DNA of 15,394 bases from Bdellovibrionales bacterium (GCA_026648125.1 JAPKGD010000005.1:1-15394); one strand, 5' to 3'. Positions 7,319 to 14,359 are shown, counted from the stretch's first letter. Notes: a model not told the origin generated them from the sequence alone. Made by a program: numbers and translations.

Positions 7319-8675
7319 AATTCACCTGCACCTTCTGAAAATTGGCCTGCTCATAGGTATGGCTTTGCTCACCTATTTTGTGTCTCAGCATTTACCGTTT
7401 CGATTTTTGTTTTTTCTGCCACAAGGACCGAGCCAGAAATTTATGGGCTCAATTGCGCTGTTGCCGCTCGGTCTGGCTTTCTTACTTACAATTGAAGTTT
7501 TTATTGCCTCAGAAGTATTTCGACAAAGGATGAGGGTTCTCGCATTTGGAATCTTATTCTTTGCCATTATGCCGAGTCTATTTGATTCCGCAGCCCTCTT
7601 GGCAATTACCTGCATAACCTTTTTAGCTGGTCGAGTACGGATTAGGAAAAGCTTTGATTATGCGCTTTCTCTTGGCTTGGGCGTAATTTTTCTTATTGCG
7701 CCTCTCGCCCTCGGCTACCAACACGTCAATAACACTCAAGGGTCCATTTGGTTAATTGTGATATTCAAAATGTGCCTGGCGCTTAGACTTGTTTCATATT
7801 TGGTTGAGACAAGAGTTTACAATAGACATGGTGAGCGAAATTTTTGGGATCTACTTGAGTTCGCGTTGTGCCCAATCTTTTTTGTTCTTCCCGGCCACAT
7901 TCAATTGTTTAGATATGGATATTTCTTAGAATCCAGGTCTCCGGCACGGGAGCCCCCAAAGTCGCTTCTACCAGTTTTAGGGATGACCATCTGGGCCCTT
8001 TTTCTGATGGCTCTCTTTTCTTGGGGCATCTCCTATTACTGGGCAAATTTGAATCCAAAATTGGAGCTGAATTGGAGTGGAAGCCAATTTGCTTTACACT
8101 CTTTGGCCGGTCTGTTTTGGCTTTTTATGGTCTACTTTGAACAGGCCGGTGCTATGTCCTATCAAGTGGCTCTCGCAAGACTCCTCGGTTATGAAATTAA
8201 ATATGATATGCACTGGCCCCTACTTTCGCGCTCACCGCTCGATTATTTGCGAAGACACAGTTCTTATGTTCGAGATTATGTGGTGGAAATTGGGCTTAAG
8301 CCATCTGTCACATGGCTACTACGCAGGGGCGTTTCGCCTTCGTGGGCGGGTCCATTGATGGCGATTTTTGCCTACGCCGTGTTAGTAGGCGCACAGTCTG
8401 GGCCTCGGGCTGATTTTTATCGGCCTGGCCTAATGACGCTCGCCATGATTTTGAGTTTGGCTGTTTTTATTCTACTTCCAGTGCTCAAGGGCCTCCTTCT
8501 TCAAAAAATGAGTAAGATCAACAAACCAATCGATTCCCTTGCCAGGCCCATTGCCCATAAATCTCTTCGAAGCTGGGAGTGGCATGATTACTTGGCATGG
8601 ATTCTGACTCTAGGACTTCTTGTGGCGAGTAAAGCCCTGATCAATTTAGCCGCCCTCTATTCGATAAGACATTAA
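7308..8675 (+). CDS. MBOAT-type membrane acyltransferase-like protein, copy B
   Basis: A 455-residue polytopic membrane protein, paralogous to the gene at 5296. ALCPIFFVLPGHIQLFRYGY (186-205) fits the MBOAT 'FP...GPI.RY..F' loop, and MHWPLLSRSPLDYLRR (301-316) with YVRDYVVEIGLKP fits the 'P.LS.S..DFWRRWH...W.RDYVY' signature. The first conserved His is shifted or replaced (RRHSSY instead of RRWHxS) and no WHG-type second His follows, so catalytic competence is doubtful. One reading is that it is a partner subunit of copy A. ATG 7308 is chosen over the in-frame start at 7257 because it leaves only an 11-base overlap with the KamA-like gene and begins just before the first membrane segment; the Shine-Dalgarno is weak. 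Confidence 0.75.
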   Translation: MAPRIHLHLLKIGLLIGMALLTYFVSQHLPFRFLFFLPQGPSQKFMGSIALLPLGLAFLLTIEVFIASEVFRQRMRVLAFGILFFAIMPSLFDSAALLAITCITFLAGRVRIRKSFDYALSLGLGVIFLIAPLALGYQHVNNTQGSIWLIVIFKMCLALRLVSYLVETRVYNRHGERNFWDLLEFALCPIFFVLPGHIQLFRYGYFLESRSPAREPPKSLLPVLGMTIWALFLMALFSWGISYYWANLNPKLELNWSGSQFALHSLAGLFWLFMVYFEQAGAMSYQVALARLLGYEIKYDMHWPLLSRSPLDYLRRHSSYVRDYVVEIGLKPSVTWLLRRGVSPSWAGPLMAIFAYAVLVGAQSGPRADFYRPGLMTLAMILSLAVFILLPVLKGLLLQKMSKINKPIDSLARPIAHKSLRSWEWHDYLAWILTLGLLVASKALINLAALYSIRH

Positions 8676-8682
8676 AGTTCTA

Positions 8683-8711
8683 TTGACCCAACTCGCGATC
8701 ATTTAGACAAT
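8683..8711 (+). promoter_or_regulatory. Promoter for the 8726 / ligase operon
   Basis: TTGACC (8683-8688), a 17-base spacer and GACAAT (8706-8711) form a plausible sigma-70-type promoter in the 50-base gap after the MBOAT operon. The predicted start, around 8718, leaves a leader of only about eight bases before ATG 8726. Confidence 0.45.
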
Positions 8712-8725
8712 AATGCGAGCAGAAA

Positions 8726-9363
8726 ATGGATAAGTTTTTTTTTATTTAAATATTTCTCGGCAAACCTATCGCTCCGGCCAAGGAGCTTCGCAGAATATTG
8801 CTAAGCTTACTCAAATTTATGATCACTTTATGGGGCAAGATCCACTCATCCCCAACGATCTCAAGCTTCTCAGCGATCAGAAAAGCGCCCAGATCGAAGA
8901 TTCTAATCATCTCCTTCATCTGATCTGGGCCATTAATGCTCTGGCTCGACATCACTGCTTTATTGAACGGGACCACCATCAAGCCCTTGTCGAAATTCTC
9001 GAGGCTTTAGATTTGGTGCCAAAATTGATTCGAATGTCTTTAGAGGAACAGAGTCGCAGCGAAGCCTCTGAAATTCCCAATGTGGAAAAATGGGCCACAG
9101 CCTATTTGCTGATGCTCAATATTTCACGCCTTTCTGGGTACTCCGGAGAATCAGACCTCTTGATCCGTCAACTCAACGAAATTGAACAGTTTCTGTCTCA
9201 CCCCGAAGAAGGAGTATTTAGGAGCTTTCCTCCATCAGCCCAAGGCATATTTGATCAGCACCTCATTGATCTCAAAATCTGCCTCACCAAAGAATTTCTC
9301 ACCTATTTGGCGGAAAAAATCTCTAAAACTCGCTCACGCCTCAGTCAGCAAAGGCCCAAATGA
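8726..9363 (+). CDS. Unrecognised helical protein upstream of the ligase (frameshift at T9 near N-terminus)
   Basis: I do not recognise this family. An intact reading begins at ATG 8830 (177 residues), but the same frame stays open upstream to 8734 and reads as plausible protein (SGQGASQNIAKLTQIYDHF). With one extra T in the T9 run at 8735-8743, ATG 8726 joins that frame (MDKFFFYLNISRQ) to give about 212 residues, and a promoter lies just upstream. The protein is soluble and rich in Leu, Glu and Gln, probably mostly helical, with no signal peptide or clear motif; HH pairs occur near residues 43-44 and 51-52 of the 177-residue form. Its TGA overlaps the ligase ATG (ATGA), so it probably serves the ligase/carrier step. 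If the upstream frame is not used, 8830 is the fallback start. Confidence 0.6.
8735..8743 (+). other. T9 homopolymer with required -1 shift at start of the 8726 gene
   Basis: ATG GAT AAG is followed by nine T. As written the frame stops at TAA 8747. With ten T it enters the long frame that continues to 9363. The change needed (one extra T in a T9 run) is the same as in the MBOAT gene about 3.2 kb upstream. Confidence 0.6.
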
Positions 9364-10811
9364 CTCTTCTTGACCTCATCGAAAGAAATTCCGGGACATT
9401 AGCCTTGATCGATTACGACTCAGGAAGTGAATTTACTTGGGGCGAACTAAAGAATTTGAGCTATTCCCTCGACGGCCACCTTTCAACAATGGAGGGTCGG
9501 GTTGCGCTGCTTTGCCCAAAACAAGGTCCGCATTTTTTGGCCGCTCTCATCGGATGCTGGCGATATGGAATACTTCCGATCTTAGTGAGTGACGGCATGA
9601 CCTCGGCCGAACTCCATAGACTTTTTAAAGTTATTGGCAACGCGCGACTATTGGCGCTTTGGTGCGAAGGATTATCAAATGAGTCTATACGACAGACCAC
9701 CGCACAATTTTTAAAGCTAAAGCTGGACTCTGGTTCTGATCAAAAAATTGAAGCTCAATGCACCTTAAGTGAAGACCATCCCGCCTTAGGACTTATGACA
9801 TCAGGAACTCGTGACGCGCCAAAGGTCGTCGTCTTTTCACATCGCAATTTAGTAGAATCTGCCAAAATAGAAGTTAACAACGATTCCTCTTTTGGGAGTT
9901 TGCCCGTTTTGAATCTTCGCCCTCCATTTACTTCAGGAGGATTAAACTCGTTATGGCCCTGCCTACTCAGTGGCACGGCGATAGTCACCTCTGATGATTT
10001 GAGACAAAAGCCTTTGGCCAGGTCCTTGGCAAACCTTCTACAAAGTGTGAAGCTGAATTTGGCGATTATGTCCCCGGCCTATATTCAAGCCTTAGCCGCA
10101 CAGGAATTCTCAACTCCCCTGAGCCCTGAATCACTGAAGCTCTACTTTGGCGGAATGTCTTTAGGTTCTAAAGCCCTGAGCTGGTTGCGAAGAAATAATT
10201 TTAATCCCTGTATGCGCTATGGAATGACCGAAATTGGGCATATTGTTTCTAAAACTGAACTCACTGACCCGTCTGTCCATAATATTGAGCCCAACAATAT
10301 GGGTCGGCCCTATAGGGGAATTGCGATTCGTGTAACCGACGATCACCTCAGTTTTCAATCGCCCGGAGTCGCTTCGTTTCAATTTGTCGATGGTCAACGC
10401 ATTCCCCTCAGCGAGGGCGGCTGGTGGTGCTCGGACGACCGTGGCTCTCTCAAATCTGATGGAAGTATTCTCTTAACAGGAAGAGAGCATGAAATTATCG
10501 CAGTCCGAGGGTTTCGCTTCCACGCTGGCGAAGTCCAAGATCTCATAATGAATTCCGATCTGATTGAACAAGCTTTTGTTTTGGGTGTTTCAGATGCATT
10601 GGACGGTCAAACCCCCGTCGCATTCTGTGTGCTTTCTTCTCGAGCGAATGATCAAGGCCACTGCCGGCGTGAGCTGCAAAAGATTTTGGAGAAACATCTC
10701 TCGCCACCAAAACGGCCAAAGCACTATATTTTTCTTGAGAAGTTGCCCTATCTACCCAATGGAAAAATTGATTTAGCGGCGCTAAAAAAACTGACGAAGA
10801 ATTTTAACTGA
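9360..10811 (+). CDS. AMP-forming acyl/aminoacyl ligase (ANL superfamily, DltA-like role proposed)
   Basis: A 483-residue adenylate-forming enzyme, close to the usual size of a stand-alone DltA or acyl ligase. Core motifs in order: TSGTRDAPK at 147-155 (P-loop-like A3), RYGMTEIGH at 286-294 (A5), WCSDDRGSL at 356-364 (A7), GREHEIIAVRGFRFHAGEV at 374-392 (A8 hinge) and PNGKIDLAAL at 466-475 with catalytic K469 (A10). It should activate a carboxylate with ATP and pass it to CoA or a carrier thiol. The substrate region RPPFTSGGLN (187-196) lacks the Asp that binds the alpha-amine in amino-acid-adenylating enzymes, so the substrate may be a fatty acid or a non-alpha amino acid. It overlaps the preceding gene by ATGA and converges on the active KamA gene; a carrier protein lies 1.1 kb away. 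Confidence 0.88.
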   Translation: MTLLDLIERNSGTLALIDYDSGSEFTWGELKNLSYSLDGHLSTMEGRVALLCPKQGPHFLAALIGCWRYGILPILVSDGMTSAELHRLFKVIGNARLLALWCEGLSNESIRQTTAQFLKLKLDSGSDQKIEAQCTLSEDHPALGLMTSGTRDAPKVVVFSHRNLVESAKIEVNNDSSFGSLPVLNLRPPFTSGGLNSLWPCLLSGTAIVTSDDLRQKPLARSLANLLQSVKLNLAIMSPAYIQALAAQEFSTPLSPESLKLYFGGMSLGSKALSWLRRNNFNPCMRYGMTEIGHIVSKTELTDPSVHNIEPNNMGRPYRGIAIRVTDDHLSFQSPGVASFQFVDGQRIPLSEGGWWCSDDRGSLKSDGSILLTGREHEIIAVRGFRFHAGEVQDLIMNSDLIEQAFVLGVSDALDGQTPVAFCVLSSRANDQGHCRRELQKILEKHLSPPKRPKHYIFLEKLPYLPNGKIDLAALKKLTKNFN

Positions 10812-10831
10812 ACTAAAAAAGTTCAATTTTT
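10809..10831 (+). terminator. Short hairpin plus T-tract at the convergent gene ends
   Basis: TGAACT (10809-10814), loop AAAAA and AGTTCA (10820-10825) form a six-base-pair stem followed by A and five T (10827-10831). It coincides with the stop codon of the ligase and the last codons of the convergent KamA gene. The stem is short and AT-rich, so termination would be weak. Confidence 0.35.
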
Positions 10832-11871
10832 CCACCACCAGGCGTGTCTACCATATAGTGAGGAAGGGAACTATCTTTAGACCAATCGAATTTCTCTCGC
10901 AAAGACCTAAGGATTCCTAAATCGTCGCTAATCTTAGTGCGAAAATGAGAGGTCCCATAAGTGAGATCACAATGGTAAATATAGTAAGGTTGAACTCCCA
11001 TGAGGAGAAGCCTCTGATTGAGTTCTCTGAGGGTTTCTACTTTGTCGTTGATACCCTTAAGCATAACGGTGTGATTGTTTACCTGTATACCCGCGCGTCG
11101 CAATTTTAGACACGCCTGTTGTGCCTCTAAAGAACATTCAACGGGATGATTGAAATGCGTATGAACGTAGATTGGATGAAACTGTTTAACTATTGAGACA
11201 AGTTGATCCGTCACGCGAAAAGGCAATGTGACAAGATTTCTCGTCCCCAGTCGAATAATCTCCACATGCTCAATGGAACGCACCTTATCAAGCAATTCAC
11301 CTAAGGCGTCGTTCGAGAGCGAAAAAATATCTCCACCACTTAAGATCACCTCGCGAATTTGCTTAGTGCTTCGGATATAATCTACCGCCTGACTAATTTG
11401 CTGGCTTCGCAAGGCTGTCGAGGCATCGCTCACCTTTCTTTTTCTCGTGCAAAAGCGACAATAAACAGCACAGTGATGTGTGGTATAAAGCATTGCTCGA
11501 TCAGGATATCGGTGCGTCAGGCCAGGCACCGGCATCATTGACTCCTCTTTGGGAAAATCAATCAATTCAAAATCGAGCTTTTTATTCTCGAGGCTCGAGG
11601 GAATGGCCTGCTTGCGAATCGGACAGTTGGAATTCGCCATCTCGATGAGTGAAAAATAATAGGGGGTTATCGCAAAATCAAAATCCGTTTGGGTACGGGC
11701 AATGTCTTCGAGATCGACCTGAAACTGGGAGTCAACTTGAGAGATTCTTTTAAAATCGTCTAGTTTAGTGATTCGATTTTGCAGTTGCCAGGTCCAAGAC
11801 TCCCATTGCTCCTGAGGCGTTTCTATCCACGCGGGATGTGGTCTTGTAGGACGAAATTCATACTTTGACAT
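10813..11871 (-). CDS. Lysine 2,3-aminomutase family radical-SAM/PLP enzyme
   Basis: A 352-residue KamA/EpmB-family enzyme expected to convert lysine to beta-lysine. The N-terminal WESWTWQLQNRI (23-34) is a KamA signature. CAVYCRFCTRKR (134-145) holds the 4Fe-4S cysteines C134, C138 and C141 and R143, equivalent to the carboxylate-binding Arg134 of clostridial KamA. SGGD (178-181) is the SAM-binding motif. D302 (YHCDL) and D342 (MVDTPGGGK) match Asp293 and Asp330, which hold the lysine side-chain amine, and K348 is the PLP lysine. Retention of both Asp argues for lysine over glutamate. The protein stops four residues after K348, lacking the C-terminal tail of clostridial KamA that the pseudoenzyme at 6512 keeps. 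No EpmA or EF-P gene is nearby. It is transcribed from a leaderless-type promoter. Confidence 0.9.
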   Translation of the reverse strand: MSKYEFRPTRPHPAWIETPQEQWESWTWQLQNRITKLDDFKRISQVDSQFQVDLEDIARTQTDFDFAITPYYFSLIEMANSNCPIRKQAIPSSLENKKLDFELIDFPKEESMMPVPGLTHRYPDRAMLYTTHHCAVYCRFCTRKRKVSDASTALRSQQISQAVDYIRSTKQIREVILSGGDIFSLSNDALGELLDKVRSIEHVEIIRLGTRNLVTLPFRVTDQLVSIVKQFHPIYVHTHFNHPVECSLEAQQACLKLRRAGIQVNNHTVMLKGINDKVETLRELNQRLLLMGVQPYYIYHCDLTYGTSHFRTKISDDLGILRSLREKFDWSKDSSLPHYMVDTPGGGKIELF

Positions 11872-11883
11872 GACCTAAGTATA
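11872..11883 (-). promoter_or_regulatory. -10 element of the KamA gene, leaderless arrangement
   Basis: On the minus strand TATACT (11883-11878) is followed by six bases (TAGGTC) and then ATG 11871. The AGG in between is too close to the ATG to act as a normal Shine-Dalgarno. The -35 is poor (TTAAGG at 17 bases, or TTGTTA at 20 bases). The arrangement repeats that at 5194, 5296 and 11953. Confidence 0.5.
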
Positions 11884-11916
11884 CTCGTCTTTTTGTCACA
11901 CCTTAACAAGGACAAT

Positions 11917-11952
11917 TTGACCCCAGTCCCCTGCTTACGCCATTATTAGCGC
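11917..11952 (+). promoter_or_regulatory. Promoter of the carrier-protein gene, leaderless
   Basis: TTGACC (11917-11922), an 18-base spacer, CATTAT (11941-11946; 4 of 6 to TATAAT), six bases (TAGCGC), then ATG 11953. No Shine-Dalgarno is present, and an in-frame stop at 11947 rules out an upstream start. It is back-to-back with the KamA promoter in an 81-base shared region, consistent with co-regulation. Confidence 0.55.
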
Positions 11953-12177
11953 ATGGACGACTCGCGCCTATTGGAACAGATCACTTCTCATCTCGAAAAG
12001 CACCGCCTCAAATTTCTTCCAGATACAGAACTCTCCTCTATTGAGGTGGTTCTTGCCGCGGTAGAGATAGAGCGACTCTTCAATATTCAATTTATGCTAG
12101 ATGAGATCATCATCGATAATTTTTCCTCACCGGAAAAAATCTTAGCCCTGGTTAAATCCAAATTATCACAGCCTTAA
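11953..12177 (+). CDS. Acyl/aminoacyl carrier protein (ACP/DltC-like)
   Basis: A 74-residue acidic carrier protein. LSSIEVVLAAVEIERLF (27-43) aligns without gaps to the 'DSLDxVELVMALEEEF' helix II of ACPs. S29 is the predicted 4'-phosphopantetheine attachment site, although the usual preceding Asp is Ser28. The C-terminal FSSPEKILALVKSKL matches the 'I.T..D.v.yI' helix IV region. It would carry an acyl or aminoacyl group as a thioester delivered by an AMP ligase; the ligase at 9360 is the obvious partner. It is too small to be anything but a free-standing carrier, the same size class as DltC. No phosphopantetheinyl transferase is in the window. It is divergent from the KamA gene and convergent with the membrane protein at 12183. 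Confidence 0.82.
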   Translation: MDDSRLLEQITSHLEKHRLKFLPDTELSSIEVVLAAVEIERLFNIQFMLDEIIIDNFSSPEKILALVKSKLSQP

Positions 12178-12182
12178 GAAAA

Positions 12183-13232
12183 TTACCCCTTAAGTAGGGG
12201 GCCCACAATTTCTCGGGTTTCCGCATCTTTCATGCGAAAGAGCTGGCGATCCAAATAATAGTGCGAAAACGAAATGGCTGTAGAAATCGCAGTCAATGCA
12301 GCCACCCAATGAGGCAGTGGCGCACGCTCGCTCAGATAGGAAAATCCCGATGTTCTTATAACACCCATGCCGATGACTAAAAGCAAAAGGACCGCGGAAA
12401 TCGTAATGTTTAAAATTTTGTCCGCGGAGAGAATTCTGCGAGAAATAAAAAGATATTCAATTCCATGAATTATCCGAGTGGCAAAAACCGCCATCATTGA
12501 GATAAAACTCAAAGCCCAAATAAGAAATCGTACATAGAAAAGTCCCTTTGTCGCCCTTAATTCTTTAGGAAGGCTGATCGTCCCACCCATCAAGAGTAAA
12601 AATAAGAGTCCTAAAGTCCATGCGACAAGAACCTCTAGGCGAATCGAACCTATTTCAGGAAATCGCTGTGCCAAAAGTCCATTCCAATTAAAAAATAGCG
12701 CCACCAACCCAATGAGGGTCAGGCCCAAAAACCAGCCGTAAATCGATCGCTCTCTTTTTTCGACCGCTTCAATCTTGCGATTTCTCCTACCCGCGTAGTT
12801 ATAAAGAAGAGAAATTCCATAAGACTGGGCCAAAGCATGATGCGCGGGAATAAGGAGATTAATGAAGGTGAATAACGTATATATCCACGGGCTCTTTGAG
12901 TATGGAGCCAAAACAAAATAGAAGGCCAGTGCGAGCCCCCCAGTTAATAGCAAATTGTTCCTCCAAAACTTGCCCACGCCGCCTCTTCGTACCATCCAAA
13001 CTTTGAGTTGGGGTGACGAAATCAACATCATGTAGGTAAAGGCATTGTGGGTAACATTTAAAAGGACAACATCAATTAAAAAATTGATAGTCCAACGATC
13101 AAATACATAGATGAAGTTCCTTGAGAAAAATATGTCATAGCCAATAGCGATAAGGAGCGCTATCGGAAGACCGAGGTGAATAACCTCCTCCCATTTCTTA
13201 AACAAACCCGCATGAATGGCCGAATTCTTCAT
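12183..13232 (-). CDS. Polytopic membrane protein with intramembrane histidines, unknown function
   Basis: A 349-residue protein with about eight to nine hydrophobic segments. Histidines lie in or beside several of them in a patterned way: NVTHNAFTY (59-67), IPAHHALAQSYG (128-139), RIIHGIEYLF (253-262) and SFSHYYLDRQLFRM (321-334). Such spaced His residues at membrane borders suggest metal or haem ligands, as in membrane oxygenases, but I do not recognise the family and assign no activity. Its ATG overlaps the stop of the arylsulfotransferase-like gene (ATGA), so the two are co-translated. It converges on the carrier-protein gene with only five bases between the stops. Confidence 0.75.
   Translation of the reverse strand: MKNSAIHAGLFKKWEEVIHLGLPIALLIAIGYDIFFSRNFIYVFDRWTINFLIDVVLLNVTHNAFTYMMLISSPQLKVWMVRRGGVGKFWRNNLLLTGGLALAFYFVLAPYSKSPWIYTLFTFINLLIPAHHALAQSYGISLLYNYAGRRNRKIEAVEKRERSIYGWFLGLTLIGLVALFFNWNGLLAQRFPEIGSIRLEVLVAWTLGLLFLLLMGGTISLPKELRATKGLFYVRFLIWALSFISMMAVFATRIIHGIEYLFISRRILSADKILNITISAVLLLLVIGMGVIRTSGFSYLSERAPLPHWVAALTAISTAISFSHYYLDRQLFRMKDAETREIVGPLLKG
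12186..12200 (-). terminator. Possible terminator hairpin at end of the membrane-protein operon
   Basis: On the minus strand CCCCT-ACTTA-AGGGG (12200-12186) forms a five-base-pair GC-rich stem, followed by TAATTTTC. It overlaps the last codons of the membrane protein. A palindromic CTTAAG also occurs at both 12173-12178 and 12189-12194. Weak but correctly placed. Confidence 0.3.
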
Positions 13233-14311
13233 AGTCCCTTATTCTTTTCCAGAAATGACGAAAGATCATACCTTTTTATCTGCTGGAAGGGGCCCTTTGC
13301 GCCGCTGAATTGTTGGGGCACCAATTTCCAAACTTGATTTCCACTCTTATCAAGTTCGATTCCTCGAGGAGCTTCGTTAAAATCATTATACAGAGTATGA
13401 CCATTGGGTAGTAACTGAACCCCGCCGCGCTTTTCCATATAAAAACTGGTGCTCGGCTTAGCCTTATATTCCCAATAAATTTTTTCCGATATAGGATTCA
13501 TTTGCAGGAGGCGAGAGTACCTCCGGTTGGGAGTGCCATTGTCGTAAATCAAAAGTCGATCGGTCCCTTGAAGAACCTGAACATCATGCAACATGGTCCA
13601 ATCTTCTCGAAGAATTGGGCTTTGCCATAAGACCGACTTAAGATCTGCATTGAGAACAAAGGTGATCATTAAAGAGATATCGTTGAAGATAAAATTGCCC
13701 TTTTTAAAGGCGCTATGCCTGCTCCCCAAGATATTCTCTGGAATTTCGTAAAAGGAATTGGTGTGAGAAAACTCCCAAGATACCCCGGGATATGTGGCTT
13801 TGGACCAAATCAACGGAAATCGCCTCGCTTTGGCGTTGGCCCATCGCTCTTTGGGAAATGCTTGGGCGTGATCAAAGAGCCGATATTCATTTAGAATTTT
13901 GCCCGATAGATCGACGATGTAATAGACGTCGGATCGAAATAGATCTTTTTTGTCCTTTGAGAGTGACCTTGTTTCACTTCCTAACACTAAAATTCTCTTG
14001 CCGTCTAAAGACAGATTCATTTGGTGATGAGGGAAAAGCGCCCTTCTCCAAATGACTTTACCGCTTTGATCGTAAAGAAGTAGTTCAGACTTCTGTGCCG
14101 ACACAAAACGTCCGTCATCCAAAAAAATGCAAAATTCACCGGGATAGCGGCGCAAAATTTCGCCTTTCATATCAAAAATCTGACAATCAATGACATTATG
14201 AATCGGCTCTTGCGACGCCTCGAGAAGGCATGAGTAAATCAGAGCCCACGCGAACACCGTACAATTGGCGAGTCCGCGGCCAACTTTCCAAAATGTCCTC
14301 AAGCAATTCAT
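13229..14311 (-). CDS. Arylsulfotransferase (ASST)-like beta-propeller protein, exported
   Basis: A 360-residue protein with an N-terminal hydrophobic export segment (about 14-30; IYSC at 24-27 could be a weak lipobox), then a propeller of repeated strands such as LLLYDQSGKVIWRR and IELDKSGNQVWKL. The centre carries arylsulfotransferase-family features: FSHTNSFYEIPEN (181-193), LHDVQVLQGTDRLLIYDNG (241-259), RRYSRLLQMNP (263-273) and QLLPNGHTLYND (299-310). H183, H242 and H305 are candidates for the family's active-site histidines. It should act in the periplasm or at the outer surface, on a sulfate ester if active. ATG 14311 has AGGTGG six bases upstream. It is the first gene of an operon with the His-bearing membrane protein (ATGA overlap). 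Confidence 0.75.
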   Translation of the reverse strand: MNCLRTFWKVGRGLANCTVFAWALIYSCLLEASQEPIHNVIDCQIFDMKGEILRRYPGEFCIFLDDGRFVSAQKSELLLYDQSGKVIWRRALFPHHQMNLSLDGKRILVLGSETRSLSKDKKDLFRSDVYYIVDLSGKILNEYRLFDHAQAFPKERWANAKARRFPLIWSKATYPGVSWEFSHTNSFYEIPENILGSRHSAFKKGNFIFNDISLMITFVLNADLKSVLWQSPILREDWTMLHDVQVLQGTDRLLIYDNGTPNRRYSRLLQMNPISEKIYWEYKAKPSTSFYMEKRGGVQLLPNGHTLYNDFNEAPRGIELDKSGNQVWKLVPQQFSGAKGPFQQIKRYDLSSFLEKNKGL

Positions 14312-14359
14312 AAGCAGCCACCTAAATCCCTATTCTAAAACAATTATTTGTGAATACAA
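14312..14359 (-). promoter_or_regulatory. Promoter and Shine-Dalgarno of ASST-like operon
   Basis: Minus strand: TTGTAT (14359-14354), a 16-base spacer, TAGAAT (14337-14332), then AGGTGG (14323-14318) six bases before ATG 14311. The leader is about 15-20 bases with a proper ribosome site, unlike the leaderless genes elsewhere in the window. The -35 box overlaps the -10 of the divergent deacetylase gene, so the two promoters may exclude each other. Confidence 0.55.

Noticed and set aside
10813..11871. EpmB (EF-P beta-lysylation) as the identity of the active KamA
   Set aside because: Not excluded biochemically, but the N-terminal W..W.WQ signature is also KamA-like, no EpmA or EF-P gene is nearby, and the gene sits with a ligase, a carrier and MBOATs. 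Kept as an alternative.
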